A stretch of 64,000 nt of DNA from Marivita hallyeonensis (GTDB lineage Bacteria > Pseudomonadota > Alphaproteobacteria > Rhodobacterales > Rhodobacteraceae). The position numbers were made by a program, and so were the translations under genes. Within the stretch, counting starts at the first letter, position 1. Every line of letters begins with the position of its first letter. Shown piece after piece: positions 50,117 through 59,590 of this stretch. A model generated the notes under the pieces. That model saw only the letters and a list, made by a program, of their open reading frames with translations, was not told the origin of the DNA and made no database searches. The stretch is from NCBI RefSeq assembly GCF_900129875.1, contig NZ_FQXC01000002.1:620001-684000 (forward strand), given 5' to 3'.

Positions 50117-51622
50117 TTACACACCACCATCGCGGGCGCGGGTCCAGCGATGTAACCAGACGGGGCTGAGCGGCGTGCCGTCGGCGCCACGCAGGCCGAG
50201 CCGGATTTCCGCCGTGTCGATTTCTCCGGGCGCCAGCAGAAAAGTGATGCGCGTCCCCCCGCCATCCGGCAGGGCAAAAGCGCTCGTGGCAATGATCTCG
50301 GCGCCGTCTGATGCCGAGATCACCGGCTGGGGATCATCGGTGACAGCGGACACATCAATGACAAAGCGGCGATGGCCGGGGCGGTCATGTTCCCGGCCGC
50401 TGCGGCTTTGGTGGATCCGGGCAAGTCCGTTCACATCGGGGTCCCTGCGCGTCCAGACCAGCCGATAAGCGAAGCTGTAGTCCTGCCCAGCACGCAGAGG
50501 TGCCTCGGGGCGCCAGAAGGCGACGATGTTGTCCATGAACTCGTCGCTTGTCGGTATCTCGACCAACATGACAGCGCCGCGACCCCAGTCGCCCGAAGGC
50601 TCCACAAAGGCCGAGGGCCGATCATGGTAGCGCGCTTCGGTATCCTGGAAGGCATCGTAGCCGCGCGATGTCTGGTAGAGCCCGAAGCGTTGGGGCGAAG
50701 CGTCGGAAAAGGCGGATGTCTCGACGGCGCGCGGGTTGGCGATGGGCCGCCATAGAACCTCTCCAGCGCCGTTGCGGATGGCAAGGACGTCGCTGTCGTG
50801 GACACGAGGTCGAAAATCGTCGGCCACGGCCGCCAGCATAGGCCCCTTGAGGTACATCGAGGTCAGGGGTGCGATCCCGATATCGGCAATGTCGACCCTT
50901 GGGAAAACCGTCGCGACGATGTCCATCTCGGTCTCGACACCAGGACGCATGGTCATGTCGATATGGGCGGTGAGCGAGCGACTGTCGATCATACCCTCAA
51001 GCCGAACAGTGTCGCCTTCGGCCGGGTGTAGCCGGATATGGGTGAAGCGCGGAAACTCCTCGGGCGTGGAGCCGCCGGTGCCGATCGCCACGCTGCGCGC
51101 TGAGAGGCCATAGACCATCGCCTGACCAATGGCGCGGAAATAGCTCGCGCCCTGAAGGACAAGGACCTCGTCCATGCGGTCCGGCGCATTCACCGGGTAT
51201 CGCATTCGCAGCCCGGTGAATCCCGCGCCTGGGCTCGTTTCGGGGATCGCGCCGAAATAGCGAGGTTCGAAGGAAAAGAGAGAGGGGCTGAATGCGATCT
51301 GATGCGTGCCGTCGGGGGTGACACGATCAACGGTGACTGGATCGGGAAAATAGAGCCCCGGCGGCAGCAGGTCGAATGCGAAGCGTTCACCATGCGGGAT
51401 CATCGCGGCCTTGCCCGGCAGCGGGCGAATGCCGCGAAAGGCGTCATAGTCCAGATCGGCGAAGGGCGGCGCAAGCGGCGTCGTATTGGGGGCATAGGGG
51501 CGGCCTCGTGCCGCCTGCGCGAGATCGAACAACGAGGGGTGTGCGCCGGCGCGCACGCCGCCTGGCAGGGCCGTCGAGGCCAGCAGCATTGCCGCGGTAG
51601 ATACGAAATGTCGTCTGTTCAT
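50117..51622 (-). CDS. opgG: Periplasmic glucan biosynthesis protein, OpgG/OpgD family
   Basis: A 501-residue exported protein with a twin-arginine-type leader (NRRHFVSTAAMLLASTALPG) and the MdoG/OpgD beta-sandwich. Hallmarks include YDAFRGIRPLPGKAAM, FPRVDIADIGIAPLTSMYL, MLVEIPTSDEFMDNIVAFWR and YRLVWTRRDPD. These proteins shape or branch the beta-glucan backbone of osmoregulated periplasmic glucans. ATG 51622 overlaps the glucosyltransferase stop (ATGA). The Tat-like leader is more like OpgD than OpgG, so the gene symbol is by family. Confidence 0.92.
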   Translation of the reverse strand: MNRRHFVSTAAMLLASTALPGGVRAGAHPSLFDLAQAARGRPYAPNTTPLAPPFADLDYDAFRGIRPLPGKAAMIPHGERFAFDLLPPGLYFPDPVTVDRVTPDGTHQIAFSPSLFSFEPRYFGAIPETSPGAGFTGLRMRYPVNAPDRMDEVLVLQGASYFRAIGQAMVYGLSARSVAIGTGGSTPEEFPRFTHIRLHPAEGDTVRLEGMIDSRSLTAHIDMTMRPGVETEMDIVATVFPRVDIADIGIAPLTSMYLKGPMLAAVADDFRPRVHDSDVLAIRNGAGEVLWRPIANPRAVETSAFSDASPQRFGLYQTSRGYDAFQDTEARYHDRPSAFVEPSGDWGRGAVMLVEIPTSDEFMDNIVAFWRPEAPLRAGQDYSFAYRLVWTRRDPDVNGLARIHQSRSGREHDRPGHRRFVIDVSAVTDDPQPVISASDGAEIIATSAFALPDGGGTRITFLLAPGEIDTAEIRLGLRGADGTPLSPVWLHRWTRARDGGV

Positions 51623-53202
51623 GAGGGCACCTCGTTGAGTTTGCGCATCATGATCGGGGCAGCGAGCAAAGGGACAATCACAAGTGCGAGCCAGAATGCC
51701 CCGGTCGTTCCGCTGGCGATGGTAAGAGCGAGGACAACGATGCCCAATGCGGCTTCTGGCCAGCCTTGCGGCAGCTGAATTCCCGGTCTTTCCGGAGACT
51801 TCCAGCCGCTGTCCCTGCCCGTCAGGATCGCGCCGACAAAGCTCGTCTGGCGGAGCATGATCACCGGGGCCAGCAGGGTGGACAGGGCGAGTTCGGCCAG
51901 CCAAGCCCGCAGAATGACGCTCCTGCGGCGCGTCGTACGCGCCCGGGGAAGCGCATGGACCAGCGCACAGAGCTTGGGCACCAGCAGTACGGCCGCGATC
52001 GACAGGACCGGGAGGAATCCCCAGACCGAGATCAATTCCGAGCTGAGCAGCGCGAGCAGGACAAGCCAGATCGGCGCGGCAAGGTAGCTGAAGATGCCGC
52101 AAATCAGGTGAAAGCGGCTCAGCCCGTGTAATCCCGGCTCGGCCAGCAGCCGCACATGCTGCAAGTTGCCCTGGCACCAGCGCCGGTCGCGTTTGAAGAA
52201 GTCCTGTAGCGTCTGCGGCGCATCTTCGGCGCTTCCCATGAGGTTGGGGCAGAGAACAACATCCCAGCCAGCGCGGCGGATCCAGGCGGCTTCAATGAAA
52301 TCGTGGCTCAGGATCGCGCCGCCAAACGGAGGCGGGCCCGAGAGGCGGGGCAAGTCCACTGCGGCGCGGAATGCCTCGGTGCGAATGATCGCATTGTGGC
52401 CCCAGTAGTTGCCCGTGGGGCCGGACCAGGCCGCGAAGCCCTGTCCGAAGGTGCGCGACAGCAGGCGCGAGGTCACCCTTTGATATCGTCCAAAGCGTGT
52501 CCGGCCCGGAACCAGGGAAATGCCTGCCTGACAAAGCCCCACCCGAGGTGAGACTTCCATCGTCCAGATCAAATGGCGAATGCTGTGGGGGGACATACGG
52601 CTGTCGGCGTCGAGCACGATCATGTGATCGAAGGAGGCGCCATGTGCGACGAACCAGTCGGCAATGTTGCCTGGCTTCCTGTTGGTTCTGTTGGGGCGAC
52701 GGCGATAGCTCAGCAAACCTGCCGCGATCAGCTCCGAAAACGCGGCGTCTTCCCGCGCGGTTGCGGCCCCCTCGCCGGTGTCGGAGAGCACGAAGATCTC
52801 CGTCGCATCGGCAAGATCCTGACGTGCGAGGCCAGACGCCAGAGAGGCCAGATGCCGCGCGACAGGCTTCGGTTCCTCGCCGCAGAGCGTCACCAGAATG
52901 GCTGTCTTGCTCCGGGCACGCCAGCGATGCGGTGCTTCGGGTGGTGTCTTGTGCGGCCCGAAAGCCCCGATGATCGCCGTTGCTGCGCCGCCCGAAATCC
53001 ACACGGCATTCACCGCCATAAGGGGCAGCACGGCCCAGGCGATCCAGGTCCACTCGTCCACCGCCTGCGCGAAAGCAACCACGATCGCCGTGGACAGGAC
53101 AGCCAGCAACGACACGAACACAAGCAAGGCGGGCCTCGGTACGCGCGCGCCGAGCGCCGGGCGAACCCAGACTGTCTTCCTGATTTGCTCAGACACGGAC
53201 AC
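51619..53202 (-). CDS. opgH: Glucans biosynthesis glucosyltransferase, OpgH/MdoH family
   Basis: A 527-residue polytopic GT2 glycosyltransferase: two N-terminal spans, then the catalytic domain with IVLDADSRMSPHSI (UDP-glucose/metal-binding DxD-type) and DRRWCQGNLQHVRLL (RRWCQGN, the QxxRW-like acceptor motif), followed by several C-terminal membrane spans. It polymerises glucose from UDP-glucose into periplasmic glucan. It lacks the long N- and C-terminal extensions of enterobacterial OpgH (about 840 residues). It is the first gene of the opgH-opgG pair. Confidence 0.93.
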   Translation of the reverse strand: MSVSEQIRKTVWVRPALGARVPRPALLVFVSLLAVLSTAIVVAFAQAVDEWTWIAWAVLPLMAVNAVWISGGAATAIIGAFGPHKTPPEAPHRWRARSKTAILVTLCGEEPKPVARHLASLASGLARQDLADATEIFVLSDTGEGAATAREDAAFSELIAAGLLSYRRRPNRTNRKPGNIADWFVAHGASFDHMIVLDADSRMSPHSIRHLIWTMEVSPRVGLCQAGISLVPGRTRFGRYQRVTSRLLSRTFGQGFAAWSGPTGNYWGHNAIIRTEAFRAAVDLPRLSGPPPFGGAILSHDFIEAAWIRRAGWDVVLCPNLMGSAEDAPQTLQDFFKRDRRWCQGNLQHVRLLAEPGLHGLSRFHLICGIFSYLAAPIWLVLLALLSSELISVWGFLPVLSIAAVLLVPKLCALVHALPRARTTRRRSVILRAWLAELALSTLLAPVIMLRQTSFVGAILTGRDSGWKSPERPGIQLPQGWPEAALGIVVLALTIASGTTGAFWLALVIVPLLAAPIMMRKLNEVPS

Positions 53203-53294
53203 TGACTAACACCTTCACATTTTCCCTGGCTCGTGTCCTCGACATGGCGCGCAAATCTGCAACCGACAGGTATAAGTGGCGCCATATGCTGAAT

Positions 53295-53852
53295 TTAGTT
53301 CGATTCCCGCGAAAAAATGGGCCACATGCGCGAAAAGATGCCATCCTTGCGGATTATCCCGTGAAAGGCGGCCGCCCCGACATGCATCGCGATCAGAATA
53401 AGGATCCCATAGGCGGCGTAGAAATGTACGGTCTTGGCGACCTCCGCCAAGGCGTCGGACCGAGGGACAAGCGCAGGCACGCCGAGCGCATCCAGGGCTT
53501 CGATCGGAAAACCGCCAGCGCGAACGCGGATATAGCCCGAAAGCGGCATGATCAGCAGCATCACGTAAAGCGCCACATGGGTCGCATGGGCCGCGAACTC
53601 CTGAATGGCCGGAAGCGCGACCGGGCGAAGACGGGGCGGGTTCCGCCAGCGGTAGATCAGCCGGACAAAGATCAACACCAGCATAAGAACACCGAGGTTC
53701 TTGTGCGCAATGAACATTGTGTTTCGCACCTCGCGGCTGATTTGTTCGTTGAGCATCAGAAATCCAACTGGGATCATGCCCAGGATGATCAGAGCCATCG
53801 TCCAATGAATGACACGGGCAGGAACATTGTATTTCGTGGCTTGGTCCGTCAT
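53295..53852 (-). CDS. Cytochrome b561 family membrane protein
   Basis: A 185-residue four-helix membrane protein with haem-ligand histidines in VPARVIHWTMALIILG, MFIAHKNLGVLMLVLIFVRL and AKTVHFYAAYGILILIAMHV, typical of the bacterial b561 (YodB/CybB) family. It transfers electrons from quinol to acceptors and may help remove superoxide. ATG 53852 follows a GGAGTC-type ribosome-binding region. It lies alone between opgH and the divergent phosphatidyltransferase gene. Confidence 0.92.
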   Translation of the reverse strand: MTDQATKYNVPARVIHWTMALIILGMIPVGFLMLNEQISREVRNTMFIAHKNLGVLMLVLIFVRLIYRWRNPPRLRPVALPAIQEFAAHATHVALYVMLLIMPLSGYIRVRAGGFPIEALDALGVPALVPRSDALAEVAKTVHFYAAYGILILIAMHVGAAAFHGIIRKDGIFSRMWPIFSRESN

Positions 53853-53939
53853 GGGTGACTCCAATTTTGTCAGTTACGCGAATATAGCCTCCGTCCAAGG
53901 CGCAGAATTCGCAACCGTCAAAAAAAAAGGGAATGGACG

Positions 53940-54698
53940 ATGAAGGATATCGCGACCCCGGATGCGCGGATCGAGGCGAACGGTCCTGTCCGGTTTGGCC
54001 TGCGCCGGCCGGTGGCAGCTTTCTGCCTTGCCGGTCTGGTCGGCGTGGCCGTGATTTTCCTTGCGAGCGATATACTGCTTGGCCTCGGCGCGGCTTGGAG
54101 CAGTGTTGTTCTGGTGTCTGCCGCATTTTTGGGCGCGGTCGGCATCGGCGCGGTCACGCTGCACCGTACCTATCCCCATGACCGGTTGGGCCTTTGCAAC
54201 CTGATCACGCTTGCCCGGCTCGCGATTGTGAGCGTTCTGGGCGTGGCGCTACTCGAGGCGAAATCACCCGATCTGATGCTGCTGCTCCTTGCAGTTCTGT
54301 CCTTGTGCCTTGACGGCGCCGATGGATGGCTGGCCCGACGGCAAAATCTTGCATCGTCTTTCGGCGCCCGGTTCGATGTCGAGGTCGATGCCGCATTCGC
54401 GCTGCTTCTGGCGATCTATACGGCGCGTGTCGGGGTGGCTAGCCCCTACGTCATTCTGCTGGGCCTTCCCTATTACGCCTTCCGGATCGCGCTGGCCGTC
54501 TTTCCGTGGCTGAACGCGCCCCTACCCGAGCGGTTCAGCCGCAAGGCGGTGTGCGTGGCGCAGATCGCTGTCCTGATAGTATTGCTGGTGCCGGGCGTGC
54601 CGGGATCGGTGACGAATGCGATGGTCCTCACGGTCATCGGCGCGCTCATGTGGTCGTTCGGACGCGATATCGTCTGGCTTAATCGGAACCGGACGTGA
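53940..54698 (+). CDS. CDP-alcohol phosphatidyltransferase family protein
   Basis: A 252-residue membrane enzyme with the complete CDP-alcohol motif D-x2-DG-x2-AR-x8-G-x3-D-x3-D, here LDGADGWLARRQNL through SFGARFDVEVD. It joins an alcohol (glycerol phosphate, inositol phosphate, serine or similar) to a CDP-diacylglycerol-type donor. An unusually long N-terminal part adds two hydrophobic spans before the catalytic domain. A poly-A tract and AAAGGGAATGG precede the ATG. It begins the five-gene plus-strand operon; its stop overlaps the next gene. Confidence 0.92.
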   Translation: MKDIATPDARIEANGPVRFGLRRPVAAFCLAGLVGVAVIFLASDILLGLGAAWSSVVLVSAAFLGAVGIGAVTLHRTYPHDRLGLCNLITLARLAIVSVLGVALLEAKSPDLMLLLLAVLSLCLDGADGWLARRQNLASSFGARFDVEVDAAFALLLAIYTARVGVASPYVILLGLPYYAFRIALAVFPWLNAPLPERFSRKAVCVAQIAVLIVLLVPGVPGSVTNAMVLTVIGALMWSFGRDIVWLNRNRT

Positions 54699-54700
54699 GC

Positions 54701-56338
54701 ATGGCAGTCTTGAAAGAACGGGTCCGCACGGCCTTCTGGGCCTTGCTTGCAGCGCTTGTGCTGCATCTTGTTCTGATCCAGCCCAACCATCCTGACGCGG
54801 TCTCGTGGCGCGCGCTGATGCTCTTTCCGCTCGAATTGCCCGCAATCCTCCTGGCGCTTCTCGCGTTCGGCCAAAGCCGCGCGGGATTTGCCCTTCGTAT
54901 CGCCCTTGTCGGACTCCTGACCGCAAGCGCGGCATTGAAGGCCGCGGATTTCGGGATGTTCATGTCGCTTAACCGCGGGTTCAATCCCGTGGGTGACCTG
55001 CCTTTGATAGTTTCGCTCTATCAGTTGGTCGTCGGGGCGTTTGGCGTGCCAGCAGCAGTTCTGGCGGTGATTGCGGCAGTTGCGGCAGTTCTGGCTGTGG
55101 CCCTTTTGCTTTGGTGGGCCTGCGCGACCTGGGCGCGGCTGGCGCGACCGACCCCGATTGCCGCGATGGCCGGTCTGGCCGCGGTTTTCGCCGGCACGGT
55201 TGCCGTGGCCGAGATCGGATCCACCCTGCGCAGGTGGTCGTTGCCGATCGAGCCGCCCGGGGCAGCCTTTACCGCCCGCGTCGTTGTCGAGCGCTACGAA
55301 ATGGTCCGCGACACGCTGGCCGATCTGCGCCGGTTCCGCGCCGCCGCACGCGAGGATACGTTCGCCGGCCTGACGGGCCTTTTCGATCTTGTGGATCGCG
55401 ATGTCCTCGTTGTGTTCGTCGAAAGCTACGGGCGCACCAGTTTCGACACGCCGTTTTACGCGGACCTTCATCTGGAAACCTTGCGTAGTGCCGAAAGCCG
55501 GCTGAGCTTCAAAGGCCTTGCCATGGCCTCGACCTTTCTGACCGCCCCTACCCGAGGGGGGCAAAGCTGGCTCAGCCATGCGAGTTTTGCCAACGGTCTG
55601 TGGGTCAACAACCAGACGAGCTATCGCGCGGTTCTCGGCTCTGGCCGCCAGACGATCTTTCATCTGGCCGCCGGGGCCGGGTTCCACACGGCCGCCGTCA
55701 TGCCGCAGATCACGATGGCCTGGCCCGAGTCGCAGACGATGGGTTTCGAAACGATCCTCGCCGCCGAGGACCTTGGCTACAAGGGCGAAGCGTTCAACTG
55801 GATCACCATGCCCGACCAGTTCACCTTTGCTGCGATGGACCGCATCTTGCGCCCCTCGGACCGGCCCATGTTCGTTCAGCTCGCAACGGGTTCGTCCCAT
55901 GCGCCCTGGGTGCCAGTCCCGACACTCCTGGACTGGGACGCTTTGGGAGACGGGACGATCTTCGACCCGGTCGTCGCGGCCAGCGACCCGCCAAGCGTCG
56001 TTTGGCGCGACCACGACCGGGTGCGGGCGCAGTACAAAGCGGCGGTCGACTATGCTCTGCAGACGGTCTTTTCCCACGCCGAACGGCATGCCGACAACGC
56101 TCCGCTGATCCTTGTCATCGGGGATCATCAGGCAGCGGGTTTCGTCGCGCTGGATGAACGGCCCCATGTGCCGATGCATGTGATCGGGCCGCGGCACCTT
56201 GTGGATCTTCTGGCTGACGAGAACTTTGCACCCGGGCTCATTCCGCGCGCTCTGGACGCGCCGCGCCCGATGTCGGAATTGCGGGCGCACCTTGTGCGTT
56301 CGCTCACCTCGACCCCGCTCGCAAGGTCCGGCCAATGA
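54701..56338 (+). CDS. Sulfatase-superfamily membrane phosphotransferase-like protein (LTA synthase/OpgB type)
   Basis: A 545-residue protein with about four N-terminal membrane spans and an extracellular sulfatase-fold domain. It contains DVLVVFVESYGRTSF (metal ligands), RGGQSWLSHASFANG (candidate Ser/Thr nucleophile region) and LILVIGDHQAAGF (metal ligands). The architecture is that of phosphoglycerol/phosphoethanolamine transferases such as OpgB and lipoteichoic acid synthases. In a neighbourhood with opgGH and a CDP-alcohol phosphatidyltransferase, substitution of periplasmic glucan or a glycolipid with phosphoglycerol-type groups is plausible. ATG 54701 or the GTG at 54695 are possible starts. 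Confidence 0.87.
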   Translation: MAVLKERVRTAFWALLAALVLHLVLIQPNHPDAVSWRALMLFPLELPAILLALLAFGQSRAGFALRIALVGLLTASAALKAADFGMFMSLNRGFNPVGDLPLIVSLYQLVVGAFGVPAAVLAVIAAVAAVLAVALLLWWACATWARLARPTPIAAMAGLAAVFAGTVAVAEIGSTLRRWSLPIEPPGAAFTARVVVERYEMVRDTLADLRRFRAAAREDTFAGLTGLFDLVDRDVLVVFVESYGRTSFDTPFYADLHLETLRSAESRLSFKGLAMASTFLTAPTRGGQSWLSHASFANGLWVNNQTSYRAVLGSGRQTIFHLAAGAGFHTAAVMPQITMAWPESQTMGFETILAAEDLGYKGEAFNWITMPDQFTFAAMDRILRPSDRPMFVQLATGSSHAPWVPVPTLLDWDALGDGTIFDPVVAASDPPSVVWRDHDRVRAQYKAAVDYALQTVFSHAERHADNAPLILVIGDHQAAGFVALDERPHVPMHVIGPRHLVDLLADENFAPGLIPRALDAPRPMSELRAHLVRSLTSTPLARSGQ

Positions 56339-57261
56339 CGAGCGCCGTGATGTCCAGCCGACCGCGCCTGTGGTTGGGTCTGCGCCTCGGGATGACCTGC
56401 GCCATTCTGGTCTTGCTCTGGGTCGCCGTAGACGGGCCGGCGGTTGCCAAGGCCATCGCCGGGGTTTCGCCCGTGTGGCTTGCGGCGGCGGCGGCAGCCC
56501 TGCTCGTGCAGACGGCGCTCTCCGCGCAAAGATGGCGGGTGACAGCGGCGCAACTGGGCCAGGACCTGCCAGCGAAATTTGCCGTGAAGGAGTACTTTCT
56601 GTCGCAGGCTCTCAATCAGGCCCTTCCCGGCGCTGTCATGGGGGATGCCGCGCGGGCGGTCCGAGCGCGGGCGCAAACCGGCTTGCTGGTCGCCACGCAA
56701 GCCGTTGTTTTCGAGCGCCTCGCGGGGCAGATCGCGATGTTCCTGACGCTGACTGTCGCGTTTCTTGCGACATATCTGGCGGACGGCGGACTCGATTGGC
56801 CGCCGGGGTGGAGCGCCGCCTTGGGGGCCGCAATCCTCGGCGGCGCCGCCTTGCCGGTTCTTGCGTTTTTCCTGAACGCGATGCGCGTTTCTTGGGCGGC
56901 CGGAGTTGTCCGCTGGCTCAGGCCGCTTGGCGTGGCCCTGTTCTCCGGCCGCGTCCTGCCGGCCCAAGTGCTTCTGGGGGCGGCGATCACGTTCTGCAAT
57001 CTGGCCGCTTTCGCATTCGCGGGCCGGTCCGTGGGCATACACATGTCGCCCGTAGAGGTTGCCGCCTTGGTTCCCGTGATATTGTTCGCGATGCTGATCC
57101 CGTTCACAATCAGCGGCTGGGGTATTCGTGAGGGCGCGGCGGCGCTGGTGTTCCCGCTCGCCGGTTTTTCCGCCGCCGATGGCGTGGCCGCAAGCATCGT
57201 CTTCGGTGTCGCGCTGCTCCTCGCGGTATTGCCCGGAACCCTTATGGTGATGGCACGATGA
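56335..57261 (+). CDS. Lysylphosphatidylglycerol synthase TM region/UPF0104 family flippase-like protein
   Basis: A 308-residue polytopic membrane protein with the UPF0104/AglD-type signatures RWRVTAAQLGQ, LSQALNQALPGAVMGDAARA, QAVVFERLAGQIAMFLTL and ISGWGIREGAAALVFPLAGF. Such proteins are found beside glycosyltransferases and are thought to move or hold lipid-linked intermediates. It overlaps the sulfatase-family gene and the GT4 gene by four bases each. Confidence 0.88.
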   Translation: MTSAVMSSRPRLWLGLRLGMTCAILVLLWVAVDGPAVAKAIAGVSPVWLAAAAAALLVQTALSAQRWRVTAAQLGQDLPAKFAVKEYFLSQALNQALPGAVMGDAARAVRARAQTGLLVATQAVVFERLAGQIAMFLTLTVAFLATYLADGGLDWPPGWSAALGAAILGGAALPVLAFFLNAMRVSWAAGVVRWLRPLGVALFSGRVLPAQVLLGAAITFCNLAAFAFAGRSVGIHMSPVEVAALVPVILFAMLIPFTISGWGIREGAAALVFPLAGFSAADGVAASIVFGVALLLAVLPGTLMVMAR

Positions 57262-58358
57262 CTTCAGGTGAGATCGCGTTCGCCGTTCCAGGCAAGATCA
57301 CCAACCTGACGGGCGGTACCATCTATGACCGCAGGGTGATAGACGCCCTGCCCGCGCTCGGCATAAAGGTCCGGCATATCGAACTGCCGGGCAGCTTTCC
57401 CAACCCACCTGCCGCGGATATGCGCCGTACGCTGGACCTGTTGTCCAGCGTGCCCGCCGACATCCCGCTGGTCGTGGACGGTCTGGCGTTCGGGGCCCTC
57501 GACACCGGCGAAGTGGCAAAGCTGCGCGCACCGCTCTTTCCGCTCGTCCACCATCCGCTGGCCGAGGAAACCGGAATTTCGGAGGTCGACCGCCAGCGCC
57601 TTTTCGAAACCGAACGCGATAATCTTGGCCATGCCCGCCATGTGCTCGTTCCCAGCCCGCACACAGCAGGCCTGTTGACGGCGAAGTACGATGTCCCGCA
57701 AGCCGCGATCAGCATCGCGCGCCCCGGGACCGACCGGCCCACATTGACGGCCGCCCCGGCGACACCGCCCTTGATCCTTGCGGTCGGCATCCAATTGCCC
57801 CGCAAGGGGCACGATGTGCTTTTGAAGGCGCTATCGCATATCGACGACCTAGAGTGGAGTGCGGTGATCGCCGGTGCTCCGCTCGACCCGGGCTACGCCG
57901 AAGAACTTCGCACGCTCAACCGCCGACTGGGGTTGGAGGCCCGTGTGACGCTTGCCGGTCAGATCGAGCGCAGCGCGCTTGAAGGGCTTTATGCAAAGGC
58001 CTCCGTCTTTGCCCTTGCGACCCGTTACGAAGGTTACGGGATCGTCTTCGACGAGGCGCTGGCGCATGGCCTTCCTATCGTCTCCTGCGCCACCGGCGCA
58101 GTCCCCGACACGGTGCCGCAAGATGCGGGCCTGCTGACCGCGCCGGATACGCCCGAGGATTTCGCCCGGGCCCTACGCCGCATGCTAACCGAGCCCGACC
58201 TGCGCAGAGCCAGTGCCGCCGCCGCAAGGGCCGCCGGCCTTTCCTTGCCAAGCTGGACCGACACCGCCGCGCAGGTCGCGGCCGTGCTTCGCCGCCATCA
58301 GGTGGTTCCGCCAAATGAGCCTGCCAATGCCACGGGAAGCTGCCGCAATGATCCATAG
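57258..58358 (+). CDS. Glycosyltransferase family 4 protein
   Basis: A 366-residue GT-B glycosyltransferase with RPGTDRPTL and LILAVGIQLPRKGHDVLLKA at the start of the nucleotide-sugar domain and the donor-binding E-x7-E motif in RYEGYGIVFDEALAHGLPIV. It would transfer a sugar to the lipid or glucan made by this operon. It is translationally coupled to the flippase-like gene upstream. Confidence 0.92.
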   Translation: MTSGEIAFAVPGKITNLTGGTIYDRRVIDALPALGIKVRHIELPGSFPNPPAADMRRTLDLLSSVPADIPLVVDGLAFGALDTGEVAKLRAPLFPLVHHPLAEETGISEVDRQRLFETERDNLGHARHVLVPSPHTAGLLTAKYDVPQAAISIARPGTDRPTLTAAPATPPLILAVGIQLPRKGHDVLLKALSHIDDLEWSAVIAGAPLDPGYAEELRTLNRRLGLEARVTLAGQIERSALEGLYAKASVFALATRYEGYGIVFDEALAHGLPIVSCATGAVPDTVPQDAGLLTAPDTPEDFARALRRMLTEPDLRRASAAAARAAGLSLPSWTDTAAQVAAVLRRHQVVPPNEPANATGSCRNDP

Positions 58359-59097
58359 GACGCGCCGCCCGCAAACCGCCATCGGTCGGTCGCTTGACGT
58401 CTACTACCGAGATGACGCGCGCAACGCACGGATGGATGCGCTGAATGCCCAGTTCGTGCGCGAAGGCAGTCTTGCCTTCGATATCGGCGCTCATGTGGGT
58501 GACCGAACCGGCAGTTTTCTTCGACTTGGTGCTCGGGTTGTCGCTCTCGAACCACAGCCGCGCGTGTTTCGTGCGTTGCGCCTGATCCATGGCCGATCCG
58601 ACCGGACGACGTTGGTCTGTGCTGCTGCTGGCGAACGTCCGGGTTCCCTGGAGCTGCATGTCAACACGGCCAATCCGACGGTGTCGACCGCGTCGCCGGA
58701 ATTCATCGCTGCGGCAGCGGGTGCAAGCGAATGGCGGGGCCAGGTTTGGGATGAACGGATCGAGGTGCCGGTGACGACGCTGGATCATCTGATCGCTGGG
58801 CACGGCGCTCCGGACTTCATCAAGATTGACGTGGAGGGGCACGAGCTTGCGGCGTTGCGGGGCCTCACCCGCTGCGTCCCGGCCCTATCTTTCGAGTTCA
58901 CGACGATCCAGCGTGAGACGGCCCTGGAGTGTCTGCGATACGTGTCCTCGCTTGGACCGTATTGGTTCAACTACAGCCTGGGCGAGGATCACAAACTGAT
59001 CCACCCGGACTGGATCGGTGCGGACGCGATAGGAAAAGAGCTAATGAATTTGCCCATGTCGGCCAATTCCGGCGATGTTTTTGCGCAGCTCGTTTAG
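58348..59097 (+). CDS. FkbM family SAM-dependent methyltransferase
   Basis: A 249-residue methyltransferase with FDIGAHVGDRTGSFLRLGAR, VALEPQPRVFRALRLI and IKIDVEGHELAALRGL, all typical of FkbM. The family methylates hydroxyls or carboxyls of sugars and polyketides. The start at 58348 has a GGAAG ribosome-binding site; in-frame ATGs at 58315 and 58327 are alternatives. It overlaps the end of the GT4 gene and likely methylates the sugar added by it. Confidence 0.88.
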   Translation: MIHRTRRPQTAIGRSLDVYYRDDARNARMDALNAQFVREGSLAFDIGAHVGDRTGSFLRLGARVVALEPQPRVFRALRLIHGRSDRTTLVCAAAGERPGSLELHVNTANPTVSTASPEFIAAAAGASEWRGQVWDERIEVPVTTLDHLIAGHGAPDFIKIDVEGHELAALRGLTRCVPALSFEFTTIQRETALECLRYVSSLGPYWFNYSLGEDHKLIHPDWIGADAIGKELMNLPMSANSGDVFAQLV

Positions 59098-59289
59098 GAG
59101 TTCGGCATGTTACCGGTGGACGAAAAGACCATTGGGACACGGATCGTTAGCTGGGCTCGAGACCCATTCGGTCTCCCAGGGTGGCGTGGCTCACCGGCCA
59201 AAAGGCGAGTGGTCGATATATTAGAAACTTTCTGGCTGAGCGATCCGCAAGTAACGGGTCGGGGGCCCGTTCTTATGGAATGCCATGGT

Positions 59290-59590
59290 ATCCAAAATGT
59301 CGATCTCGATCCATCGCGCGGCCCGGAAACTGGACCGGATCGCTAAGCTGCGGGGCTGTCACTGCACGGTGGACAGCGACACTGGGACAGAATTGAGCAC
59401 AGACGCCATCCTGACACTGCGGCGGAACCGGAATGTAGAATGGCACTGCTTCGTTCATAACAAACCAATTCAAAAGCGCTTCAAAGAAGGCTTCAATGGC
59501 CTGCAGGACGAGTGCCTCAACGAAGCCCTATTCTCGGGCCTGCGCCACGCCCGCCACTTGATCGCAGCACGGCGCGACGACCAAAGTGGC
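59290..59590 (+). pseudogene. IS3-family transposase (OrfB) remnant
   Basis: The reading VDSDTGTELSTDAILTLRRN, then EGFNGLQDECLNEALFSGLR and HARHLIAARRDD aligns with the DDE-domain part of IS3/IS51-type OrfB (SDNGTEL...W..ES FNGRLRDECLNE.LF..L.HAR). Flanking parts are missing or shifted, the first catalytic Asp and the Glu context are damaged, and no inverted repeats were seen. It is a dead fragment. Confidence 0.75.
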
